54,525 bases of DNA from Cellulomonas sp. GTDB taxonomy: Bacteria; Actinomycetota; Actinomycetes; Actinomycetales; Cellulomonadaceae. Of the stretch, positions 36,301 through 43,118 are shown in pieces. Position numbers and translations under genes: made by a program. Each line of letters starts with the position of its first letter. Positions within the stretch are counted from its first letter, which is position 1. The stretch is taken from the NCBI RefSeq assembly GCF_015234515.1, contig NZ_JADGMY010000028.1:358088-412612 (forward strand), in the 5' to 3' direction. Below the pieces are notes generated by a model. That model had not been told where the DNA came from. It saw only the letters and a program-made list of their open reading frames with translations, and ran no database searches.

Positions 36301-36361
36301 CCCGCCACGCCTCCAGCACCGCCCCGCGCAGCGCGGCCGTGCCGAAGACGTCCGTGGTCAC
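33320..36361 (-). CDS. Sacsin-like GHKL ATPase-domain protein
   Basis: 1013 residues. The N-terminal ~200 residues have a GHKL (Hsp90-like) ATP-binding fold: RVLVELAQNAADAATRAG is the N-box with the catalytic Asn, and GRFGVGFAAVRAVSDEI carries the G2 box. This resembles the sacsin N-terminal domain found in bacterial proteins of unknown function. The rest (about 200-1013) is Ala/Leu/Val-rich with no recognised domain. Expected to bind ATP in the cytoplasm, possibly chaperone-like. GTG 36361 overlaps the DUF3027 stop (GTGA). Long open frames on the opposite strand here are GC-bias shadows. Confidence 0.85.
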   Translation of the reverse strand: MTTDVFGTAALRGAVLEAWRASPARLREDANTEEDHARGYYRDRVLVELAQNAADAATRAGVGGRLLLRLATTDEGTAVLVAANTGAPLDAAGVASLASLRASSKRDAGTGTVGRFGVGFAAVRAVSDEITVASTTGAVRFSLADTLQALEDTAAQEAAQGRPTLADEVRRRDGSLPVLRLPWQAEARPPSGYDTAVVLELRDAVVRDEVRSLLEAVDDVLLLALPGLVEVLVDVEGDPPRRLADVHDRWDVLTAEGEVPLALVADRPVEQRGARSWRVTWALPRGDAGQLPHVVHAPTPTDEPCSLPALLVATLPLDPSRRHVAPGPLTDEVLARAGQAYAELVGRVAADGQDATALVPTGLAAGAVDAVLRERALEALVRTPLLVPASPQDGLVAPLRATTVRDLTDPAAVAALGTVVGGLVRVPASGAAAVRVLGVEERTLAEVVDELPTGGDVDWPALYDALDGAAQDTTAREGLAALPVPLVDGRVVRGPRGVVLLDDDVTGLAPATLAALREWGLRVVDPAAAAPLLARLGAQRVDAAALLAHPALRAAVLGQADDDDLEHADEVTAAVLDVVRAAGTVPAAAVGWLGLLTLDAADGEPAPAHGLVLPGGPAARLLDDRVLAPVAADAVERWGREVLAAVGVRDDLVVTTVPDVVAGVVPDDEGDDGASLAAASLDGWAEYVDDLAEVLDVGAYCGDVPAVADLDAVDDERWPELLAHLAGTPALRAALVTPVRGEGATATGPSYTAWWLRERADLPLPEVFALPGASGLPAALVPPVPDVLAALDADVLRALGGVGSLAEVPAARWPAVLERLGPVGASVPLDVAGHVWRAWAAGAGPDEAPAVVVALTAPGVAHVVQDAVVADDPRWWQRAGAHDVPVVPVPVPGADDDAAARVADLLDLPLASSQGDGDVAGDGEPEDVPEALLVLLPDVPPVWWRHDELRVGGAPVGWWVVGAGVQAQVHAVHVAGLASGLAWATGRWGARGEVEALLADPDDGDAALSLVLG

Positions 36362-37311
36362 GCCTCGTCGGCGGGACGCTCGTCGGCGTCCGTCTCCGTG
36401 GCCTCGGTGTCCGTCGGGTCGGTGTCGGTGGGTTCGGCGTTCTCGGTGTCCGCGACCTCGGTATCCGCGGCCTCGGTGTCCGCGACCTCGGTGTCCGCGG
36501 CCTCGGTGACGTCGACGACGGGCTCGGACCCGGCCGGGGAGGTGGCTCCGGACTTCGCGCCGTCCGTGCGCTCGACGACGTCGATCGCCAGCTCGTCGAA
36601 GAGCGGGTCGGGCGCCGGCCACTCGCTGGCGGCAGGCTCGGCGTCCGTCTCCGAGTGGGCGCCGCAACCGTGGTCGAGGCTGACGACCTTGCCGTCGTCG
36701 GGCGACCACTCGTTGGCGCACACGGCGAACAGCTGCCCGAGCGACCCCTGCAGCGGCACCATGAACCCGCACGACCAGCACGCGCCAGCGGACGCGACCG
36801 CGCCGGGCGTCGCGGGCCCGCGGGACCCGCGGTACCAGCGCTGCGCAGCCTCCGCGCGACCCTGCGGCGACAGCACCCGGACCCGCGCGAGCGCGAGCTC
36901 GTCGATCGCCACCTCGTCGATCTCGGGGTCGCCCGTCGGGGTGAAGCCGGGCTCGAGGCGCGGGTCGTCGGGACGGAACGGCAGGACGTCGCCGGGGCCG
37001 ATGTCGCCGGGGCGCAGACGCTCCGACCACGGCACCCACGGCCGCGCGAGGACCGCGTCCTCGCCCGGCAGCAGCTCCGCCTCGCAGACGGTGGCGGTCC
37101 GCCCGCGCGGCACGCGCGCCACGGTGACGGTCCACGCCCAGCCGCGGTACCCGCGGGCGGTGCACGCGAACCGGTGGGACACGAGCCGCTCGGCCTCGCG
37201 CACGGCACCGAGGTACTCCCCGACGTACTCGGGCTCCTCGGCGATCTCGAGCGCGACCTCACGCGCGAGGTCGACGGCACGCTCCAGGACGGCGTCCTTG
37301 ACGGCAGCCAC
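36358..37311 (-). CDS. DUF3027 protein with acidic repeat tail
   Basis: 317 residues. The first ~230 match actinobacterial DUF3027: VGEYLGAVREAERLVSHRFACT, GWAWTVTVARVPRG, then a paired-Cys region ACWSCGF, LFAVCANEWSPDDGKVVSLDHGCGAHSE. The tail (about 265-317) is Thr/Glu/Asp-rich, with a 10-residue unit TEVADTEAAD encoded by a 30-bp DNA duplication. It is the middle gene of a cold-shock, DUF3027, sacsin-like operon with only 2 bp to the cold-shock gene. Function unknown. GTG 37311. Confidence 0.88.
   Translation of the reverse strand: MAAVKDAVLERAVDLAREVALEIAEEPEYVGEYLGAVREAERLVSHRFACTARGYRGWAWTVTVARVPRGRTATVCEAELLPGEDAVLARPWVPWSERLRPGDIGPGDVLPFRPDDPRLEPGFTPTGDPEIDEVAIDELALARVRVLSPQGRAEAAQRWYRGSRGPATPGAVASAGACWSCGFMVPLQGSLGQLFAVCANEWSPDDGKVVSLDHGCGAHSETDAEPAASEWPAPDPLFDELAIDVVERTDGAKSGATSPAGSEPVVDVTEAADTEVADTEAADTEVADTENAEPTDTDPTDTEATETDADERPADEA
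36443..36502. repeat. 30-bp tandem duplication inside the DUF3027 gene
   Basis: Units 36443-36472 and 36473-36502 differ at one base and keep the frame. Each contains two 15-bp subrepeats of the type TCGGTGTCCGCGACC, encoding the acidic TEV-ADTEA tail. Confidence 0.85.
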
Positions 37312-37313
37312 GA

Positions 37314-37697
37314 TCAGGCCTCGAGCTTGTCGGCGACGCCGCGCAGCAACGACGCGTACTGGGCGGAGCGCTGGCCCTCGGGGTAGCGACCGCGGCGCAG
37401 GTCGTTGCCGATCTTGTCGAGCACCTTGATGAGGTCCTCCACCACGACGGCCATCTCGTCCGCCGGGGGACGGCGGGCCTTCACGACCGAGGGCACGGGG
37501 TCCAGCACGGTGACGGACAGGGCCTGCGGTCCACGCCGACCGTCCGCGACGCCGAACTCGACCTTCGTGCCGGGCTTGGGGTCGCTGACCCCCACGGGCA
37601 GTGCCGAGGCGTGCAGGAACACCTCACCGCCGTCGTCGCTCGCGATGAAGCCGAATCCACGCTCGGTGTCGAACCACTTGACCTTGCCGGTGGGCAC
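37314..37697 (-). CDS. Cold-shock-domain protein with C-terminal extension
   Basis: 127 residues. The first ~65 are a cold-shock domain with both RNA-binding motifs: GKVKWFDTERGFGFIASDD (RNP1) and EVFLHASAL (RNP2). An extension of about 60 residues follows, DEMAVVVEDLIKVLDKIGNDLRRG, probably helical. This longer form is typical next to DUF3027 in actinomycetes. It binds single-stranded nucleic acid. GTG 37697 has AAGGAG 5 bp upstream. First gene of a three-gene operon. Confidence 0.92.
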   Translation of the reverse strand: MPTGKVKWFDTERGFGFIASDDGGEVFLHASALPVGVSDPKPGTKVEFGVADGRRGPQALSVTVLDPVPSVVKARRPPADEMAVVVEDLIKVLDKIGNDLRRGRYPEGQRSAQYASLLRGVADKLEA

Positions 37698-37875
37698 TCC
37701 TGCTCCTTCAGCGCCGGACACGTCCGCGAGCACTCCCGCAGATCGTCACCAGGCTACCGGGCCGCGCACGTCGATTCCCTACTCCCGCGCGCGAACCCCT
37801 CCCGCGGCCCGGTCCCGGCACCCGCCCACGCGCCCGTCACCGCCGACCGGCCCACCCCGGTGGTAGACCAGGACG

Positions 37876-38214
37876 GTGGACGACCAGCGCGCACGTGAGC
37901 TGCTCCTGGCGCTGCGGGCCGACACCCTGGGACGGCTGACCGGCCTCGGTGACGCGCGCCAGGAGGTCGTCGACGCCGCGCGGGACGCCAACGTCGACGA
38001 CGAGCACGACCCGGAGGGCGCGACCATCGCGTTCGAGCGCGCCCAGCTGCAGGCGCTCGGGGCGGCCGCCGGCCGGCGCCTCGCCGAGGTGGACGCGGCG
38101 CTCGCGCGCGTGGACGCCGGGACCTACGGCAGGTGCGTCGTGGGCGGCGAGGCGATCGACGACGCTCGGTTGGAGGCCCGGCCGACGGCGACCACCTGCG
38201 TCGCGCACTCCTGA
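37876..38214 (+). CDS. DksA/TraR-like protein with broken zinc finger
   Basis: 112 residues. A helical N-terminal part (RARELLLALRADTLGRLTGL, AFERAQLQALG) is followed by the DksA C-terminal region GTYGRCVVGGEAIDDARLE and ARPTATTCVAHS. The family usually has CxxC here; the second Cys is Gly (CVVG), and the last pair is CVAH, so four-Cys zinc binding is not possible. Such proteins act in the RNA polymerase secondary channel or are uncharacterised actinobacterial relatives. GTG 37876 has TAGACC 6 bp upstream and no Shine-Dalgarno. Confidence 0.88.
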   Translation: MDDQRARELLLALRADTLGRLTGLGDARQEVVDAARDANVDDEHDPEGATIAFERAQLQALGAAAGRRLAEVDAALARVDAGTYGRCVVGGEAIDDARLEARPTATTCVAHS

Positions 38215-38239
38215 CCGGCGCGCGCCCGGACGTCCGGGC

Positions 38240-39496
38240 TCAGGCGCCCTGCGCGAGCCGGTCCAGCGCGAGCGCGGCGAGCACCGCGGCGCTGGGCGCG
38301 AGCGCCGCGTCGGCGAAGCGAGCACGCGGCGAGTGGTTGTACGGCGCGTCCGCCGGGTCGTCACCCGCGGGCGTCGCCCCGACGAACACGAACGCGCCGG
38401 GCACCTGCTGCAGGACGTACGAGAAGTCCTCGGCGCCCGGCACGGGGACGTCCGCGTCGAACCACCCGGCCTCGCCGTAGAGGGTCTGCGTCACGCGACG
38501 GGCGCGCGCGACCTCGGTGGCGTCGTTCACGGTCACCGGGTAGCCGCGGGTGTACTCGACGGTCGCGGTCAGCCCGTGCGCCGCCGCGACGTGCTCGGCC
38601 AGCCGTGTGATCCGCTCGGGCACCGCCGCGTGCGTCGCCGGGCTGAACGTGCGGATCGTCGCCTCGAGGTGAGCCGTGTCGGGGATGATGTTGTCCTTGG
38701 TCCCCGCCTCGACGAGCCCCACCGTGACCACCACCGGGTCGAACACGTCGAACTGCCGCGTCACCATCGCCTGCAGCGCGAGCACCATCTCGGCGGCCAC
38801 CGGCACGGGGTCCGCCGCGAGGTACGGCTTGGACCCGTGCCCGCCGCGCCCCTCGACCGTGACGCGCACCGTGTCCGAGGCGGCCATGAGCGTGCCGGGC
38901 CGCGACGCGACCACGCCCTGCGGCAGCGTCGAGGACATGACGTGCGCGCCGTACGCGGCGACGACGCGCGTGCCCGCGGCGTCCAGCACGCCCTCCTCGA
39001 TCATGAGGCGGGCACCGTGGTAGCCCTCCTCGCCGGGCTGGAACATCAGGACGACGGACCCGGCGATCTCCTCGCGCCGCGCCGCGAGGAGCCGCGCCGC
39101 GCCGACCAGGCCCGCGACGTGCAGGTCGTGCCCGCAGGCGTGCATGACGCCCTCGTGCTCCGACGTGAAGGGCTCACCCGTCTGCTCGGTGACCGGCAGC
39201 GCGTCCATGTCACCGCGCAGCAGCACCGCCGGGCCGGGACGCGCGCCCCGCAGCACCGCCGTGACGGACGACAGCGCACGTCCGGTCGACACCTCGAGGT
39301 CGAGGTCCGCGAGCGCCTCCAGCACGAGACGCTGCGTGCGCGGCAGGTCCAACCCGCGCTCGGGGACCCGGTGCAGCGCGTGGCGCAGCGCCGCCGTGCG
39401 CGGCAGGTCCGCTGCGGCGTCCTCGCGCAGGGACGTCAGCGTGGCGTCGTCGAGCGTGCTCGTCGGGTCCTGCGTCATGCCCTCGTGGTGCCCCAT
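38240..39496 (-). CDS. M20-family metallo-amidohydrolase
   Basis: 418 residues. Similar to N-acyl amino acid and hippurate hydrolases. Metal-ligand regions: RGDMDALPVTE, MHACGHDLHVAG, FQPGEEGYHGARLMIEEG and the late HSPRARF. A dimerisation lid lies about 210-310 (GRGGHGSKPYLAADPV). It should remove acyl groups from amino acids or peptides; substrate unknown. ATG 39496 was chosen; ATG 39478 (MTQDPTSTL) is an equally plausible shorter start. It is divergent from the PAT-rich protein and convergent with the DksA-like gene. Confidence 0.9.
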   Translation of the reverse strand: MGHHEGMTQDPTSTLDDATLTSLREDAAADLPRTAALRHALHRVPERGLDLPRTQRLVLEALADLDLEVSTGRALSSVTAVLRGARPGPAVLLRGDMDALPVTEQTGEPFTSEHEGVMHACGHDLHVAGLVGAARLLAARREEIAGSVVLMFQPGEEGYHGARLMIEEGVLDAAGTRVVAAYGAHVMSSTLPQGVVASRPGTLMAASDTVRVTVEGRGGHGSKPYLAADPVPVAAEMVLALQAMVTRQFDVFDPVVVTVGLVEAGTKDNIIPDTAHLEATIRTFSPATHAAVPERITRLAEHVAAAHGLTATVEYTRGYPVTVNDATEVARARRVTQTLYGEAGWFDADVPVPGAEDFSYVLQQVPGAFVFVGATPAGDDPADAPYNHSPRARFADAALAPSAAVLAALALDRLAQGA

Positions 39497-39615
39497 GGCG
39501 CCACCCTGCCACAGCGCGGCGACGGGCCACCGCGTGCGCCGGCCGGGGGACGCCGCGGCCGGGATTTCCCCCGTCCGCCGACGACGACGTCCCACGTCAC
39601 GGCCGGTGGCGTCCC

Positions 39616-39627
39616 TAGCCTGGGCCG
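39616..39627 (+). promoter_or_regulatory. -10 box of a leaderless gene (PAT-rich protein)
   Basis: TAGCCT (39616-39621) ends 6 bp before GTG 39628; no Shine-Dalgarno is visible. Confidence 0.4.
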
Positions 39628-40545
39628 GTGAGCCCGAGCCGCGACGCCGACGGCCGGCGCGTCCCGCCCGGCCCGCCACCGGACCGTGCGCGCGTCCCGG
39701 CGTGGGCCCCCGTCCGCGTCGACCGGCCCGCCGCGCCGACGTCCGCCGCCCCTGCCGGCACCCCGGCGCACCGCCAGGACGACGGCCCCACCGGCCGGGC
39801 GTGGTCCCGTCGCCTCCGGGTGCCGCGCGTGCGTCTGCGGGTGTCGCGCGTGACCGTCGCAGCAGCCGGCGCGGCACTCGTCGTCAGCGCCGCGGTGGCC
39901 ACCGCGTCCCTCGCGGGCGACGGCCGGGCCGGCGGCACGCCGGGTGCCACGCCGACCCCCGGGCCCACGACGTCCGCGCCCGCCACCGGATCGCTCGAGC
40001 GCGAGGTCGGTCGCCTGCAGGTCGACCTCGCGGTCGCGCGCGCGACCCTCGTCGGTGCGCAGGAGGAGGACGCGGCCGTACGCCGGGACCTCGAGCGTGC
40101 CGTCATCGCCGCGCAGGCGTGGCTCGACGCGCAGGTGGCACCGACCACCGCCGCGGACGTGAGCCGGATGCTGCGTGAGGTCAGCGGCCACCGCGACGCC
40201 GTCGCGACACTGGTCGGCCGGATGGCGAGTGGCCGGGCCGCACCCACGGCCGCGCCGACCGTCGCCCCGTCGACCGCCGCCGCGTCGCCCCGGACCGCAC
40301 CGCCGCGGGCCCCGGCGCGCGCCCCGGCGTCCTCGCCGCGCCGGACCGCCGCACCGGCGCCCACCCCGGTCCCGACGAGCGAGCCCACCGCGGCACCGTC
40401 GTCGGCCCCCGCGACTCCGGCGCCCACGGCCTCCCCCGCTCCGGCGCCGACCGCACCCGGGCCGACCACGGGCCCCACCACGGCACCGGAGCCGACCACC
40501 TCACCGGACGGCGGCGAGCCGGCGGCGGAGCCCGCGGCCCCCTGA
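39628..40545 (+). CDS. Single-pass membrane protein with PAT-rich tail
   Basis: 305 residues, no recognised family. A Pro/Arg-rich cytoplasmic part (about 1-70) precedes one transmembrane helix (VTVAAAGAALVVSAAVATASL, about 75-95). A short coiled coil follows (about 120-200: SLEREVGRLQVDLAVARATL, QEEDAAVRRDLERAV), and then ~100 residues of Pro/Ala/Thr/Ser. The tail would lie outside the membrane and could span or contact the wall. Compositional bias limits inference. GTG start, leaderless by appearance. Confidence 0.65.
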   Translation: MSPSRDADGRRVPPGPPPDRARVPAWAPVRVDRPAAPTSAAPAGTPAHRQDDGPTGRAWSRRLRVPRVRLRVSRVTVAAAGAALVVSAAVATASLAGDGRAGGTPGATPTPGPTTSAPATGSLEREVGRLQVDLAVARATLVGAQEEDAAVRRDLERAVIAAQAWLDAQVAPTTAADVSRMLREVSGHRDAVATLVGRMASGRAAPTAAPTVAPSTAAASPRTAPPRAPARAPASSPRRTAAPAPTPVPTSEPTAAPSSAPATPAPTASPAPAPTAPGPTTGPTTAPEPTTSPDGGEPAAEPAAP

Positions 40546-40617
40546 CGGCCCGCCTGCTCGGGGCGGCGGCGGGGTGCCGGCCGCGCCGCACGGGCGCACG
40601 CGGTGCCGACGCGCACG

Positions 40618-40630
40618 TATCGTGGTGCGG
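40618..40630 (+). promoter_or_regulatory. -10 box near start of helicase-associated gene
   Basis: TATCGT (40618-40623) ends 7 bp before ATG 40631 without a Shine-Dalgarno, again suggesting a leaderless mRNA. Confidence 0.4.
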
Positions 40631-43045
40631 ATGGCCACGTTCACCGGGTACCTGCGCGCACGCAGCGACGACGAGCTCGTCGCGCTGCTCGTGCGCCGGC
40701 CCGACCTGGCCACGCCGCACCCCGCGACGCTCGCGTCCCTCGCGGCCCGGGCCACCAGCCGGTCCAGCCTCGACCGGGCGCTGACCTGGGTCGACGCGCT
40801 CGTGCTGCAGGTCCTCGAGGCGGTCACGGTGCTCGCGTCGACCACGGGAGCACCCCGGCCCGAGGACATCCGGGCGGCCGTCGGGGCGGGACCCGACGAC
40901 GCGCCCGCCCTCACACGTGCGATCGGGGATGCCGTCGCGCTCGCGCTGCTGTGGCCCGACGAGCACGGTGCCCTGCACCCCGCGCCAGGGCTGGTCGACG
41001 CGCTGGGACCGTCGGTCGCGGGTCTGGCCCCCGGCCCCGACGACGCGGGCGACGAGACCCCCGGCCCGGGGTCCGGCGGTGCGGCCACCGACCCGGCCGC
41101 GCCCGCCGGCGGCTCACCGTCGCCCGTGCTCGCCGACGCACCGCCGGGTGCGGGCCCGGTGCTCGACGCGCTCACGTGGGGGCCGCCCGTCGGGGTCATG
41201 CCACCGCCCGGGAGCACGGCGGCGGACGCCGTCGCGTGGCTGCTCGAGCACGGGCTCCTGGTCCGCGGCGACGGCCGTCACGTGCTGCTGCCCCGGTCCG
41301 TCGCGCTCGCGCTGCGCGGCGGCCGGACCCACCGCGCCCCCGCGCTCGCGCCCACGGCCGCCGATGCCCCCGTGCGCGACACGCAGGTCGTCGCCGCGGA
41401 GTCGGCACGCGCGGCCGAGCACACCGTGCGCCTGGTGCGTCAGCTGCTGACGCGCTGGGAGCAGTCGCCGCCGGCGGTGCTGCGGGCCGGCGGCCTGGGC
41501 GCGCGCGACCTGCGTCGCACCGCGCAGGGCCTCGACGTGGACGACGCGCACGCCGCGTGGCTCGTCGAGACCGCCGCGTCCGCGGGCCTGCTCGCCGACG
41601 ACGGCGAGGAGAGCCCTGCCTTCGTCCCGACGCTCGAGGCCGACGTGTGGTCCGCGCAGGACGTGCCCCCGCGCTGGGCAGAGCTGGCGCGCGCGTGGCT
41701 CGGGTCGACCCGCACGCCCTGGCTCGTCGGCGGGCGGGACGAGCGCGGGGCGCTGCGCGCGGCGCTGGACCCCGAGCTCACGCGGCCGTGGGTGCCGCGG
41801 CTGCGGCGCGCCGTCCTCGACGTGCTGGCGTCCGCGCCCGTCGGCGCCGCCCTGCCCGCCGAGGACGTCCACGCGGCACTGCAGTGGCGCACGCCCCGCT
41901 CGGCTCCGCCGATGTCCGCGGTCGAGGCGGTGCTCACCGACGCGACGCGCCTGGGCGTGCTCGGCGCGGGCGCGCTGTCCAGCGCCGGACGCGCGCTGCT
42001 CGCCGGCGGGGACGCCGTCGCGGCGCTCACCGCGGACCTGCCCGCGCCCGTCGAGGAGATCCTGCTGCAGGGGGACCTCACGGGCGTCGTGCCCGGGCGA
42101 CCGGGTGCGGATCTCGAGGACCTGCTCGACCTGGCCGCGGTCGTCGAGTCACGCGGCGGCGCGGTGACCGTCCGGTTCACCGCCGAGTCCGTGCTGCGCG
42201 CGCTGGACGCGGGCACGACCGCGGACGACCTGCTCGCGCGGCTGGGTGCCGCCGCCCGCGGCCGGGTCCCCCAGCCCCTGGAGTACCTGGTGCGCGACGT
42301 CGCGCGCCGGCACGGTCGGCTGCGGGCCGGTGCCGCGTCGTCGTACGTCCGCTCCGACGACCCCGCGCTGCTCGCCGGGCTGGCCGACGACCCGCGTCTG
42401 GCGTCCCTGGGCGTACGGCTGCTCGCGCCGACGGTGCTCGTCGCCGACGCGTCCCCCAGCGAGATGCTCGCCGTGCTGCGCGCCCGCGGGCTGGCCCCGG
42501 TCGCCGAGGACGCCCGCGGCTCCGTCGTGCACGCGGTCGCGCCCGAGCGCCGGGTCCGTGCCCGCAGCCGGCGCACCGCACCGGTGCACGAGCGTCCGCA
42601 GCCGGACCGCGCCGCGGCCGTCGTGCGGTCGTTGCGGCGCGGCACCCCCGCGGACGACCTCGTGACGCCGCGTCCCCCGACCGGCGCGACGGCCACGCCC
42701 TCACCGGCCACGGCCTCCTCGGGCACGGGCCGCGGACCCCGTCGCCCCGACGCTGCCGAGGGTCCGCGGGCCGCCGGGACGCCCGGCCGCGGCCCGACGC
42801 GCGCGCCCGGTGGAACATCCGAGCCCGGGGACCTGTTGGTGCTCCTGCGGGAAGCGGCGCAGGCGCGGGCGTCCGTGTGGGTCGAGATGGTCGGGCCCGA
42901 CGGCCGGTCCCAGCGTCGGCTCGTGCGGCCGCTGAAGGTCGAAGGCGGCCGGCTGCGCGCGCTGGACCCCCAGCGTGAGGCCGAGCTCACCGTCGCCGTC
43001 CACCGCATCGCGGGCGTCGAACCCGCCACCACACCTGGCTCATGA
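40631..43045 (+). CDS. Helicase-associated (helicase_C_3-type) DNA repair partner
   Basis: 804 residues. Actinobacterial family found directly before XPB helicase genes. The N terminus TFTGYLRARSDDELVALLVRRPDL is its hallmark. Several winged-helix-like segments follow, and the conserved domain LLQGDLTGVVPGRPGADLED with RFTAESVLRALDAGTT lies at about 475-640. A disordered Arg/Pro linker (about 650-730) precedes a small C-terminal domain (LLVLLREAAQARASVWVEM, to the end) resembling a WYL-type beta fold. No Walker motifs, so it is not itself a helicase. Likely works with the XPB protein 73 bp downstream. Confidence 0.82.
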   Translation: MATFTGYLRARSDDELVALLVRRPDLATPHPATLASLAARATSRSSLDRALTWVDALVLQVLEAVTVLASTTGAPRPEDIRAAVGAGPDDAPALTRAIGDAVALALLWPDEHGALHPAPGLVDALGPSVAGLAPGPDDAGDETPGPGSGGAATDPAAPAGGSPSPVLADAPPGAGPVLDALTWGPPVGVMPPPGSTAADAVAWLLEHGLLVRGDGRHVLLPRSVALALRGGRTHRAPALAPTAADAPVRDTQVVAAESARAAEHTVRLVRQLLTRWEQSPPAVLRAGGLGARDLRRTAQGLDVDDAHAAWLVETAASAGLLADDGEESPAFVPTLEADVWSAQDVPPRWAELARAWLGSTRTPWLVGGRDERGALRAALDPELTRPWVPRLRRAVLDVLASAPVGAALPAEDVHAALQWRTPRSAPPMSAVEAVLTDATRLGVLGAGALSSAGRALLAGGDAVAALTADLPAPVEEILLQGDLTGVVPGRPGADLEDLLDLAAVVESRGGAVTVRFTAESVLRALDAGTTADDLLARLGAAARGRVPQPLEYLVRDVARRHGRLRAGAASSYVRSDDPALLAGLADDPRLASLGVRLLAPTVLVADASPSEMLAVLRARGLAPVAEDARGSVVHAVAPERRVRARSRRTAPVHERPQPDRAAAVVRSLRRGTPADDLVTPRPPTGATATPSPATASSGTGRGPRRPDAAEGPRAAGTPGRGPTRAPGGTSEPGDLLVLLREAAQARASVWVEMVGPDGRSQRRLVRPLKVEGGRLRALDPQREAELTVAVHRIAGVEPATTPGS

Positions 43046-43098
43046 GACCGAGAGAACTGGGGCTTCACGGCCCCGCATCCTCGGTCTCGCGAGACCGA
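43044..43098. promoter_or_regulatory. Mutually exclusive hairpins and 18-bp palindrome before the XPB gene
   Basis: TCGGTCTCGCGAGACCGA (43081-43098) is a perfect 18-bp palindrome. Its left half (CTCGGTCTC, 43080-43088) can instead pair with GAGACCGAG at 43044-43052, enclosing a GGGGC/GCCCC inner stem. The two structures cannot form together. The element begins at the previous gene's stop codon and ends just before the XPB ribosome-binding site. Confidence 0.6.
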
Positions 43099-43118
43099 CG
43101 CAATGAGGGAGAGTGCGA

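Noticed and set aside
33283..37429. Very long plus-strand frames opposite the sacsin-like and DUF3027 genes
   Set aside because: Arg/Pro/His-rich shadow frames caused by high GC3; the minus-strand frames have the domain motifs and coupled starts.
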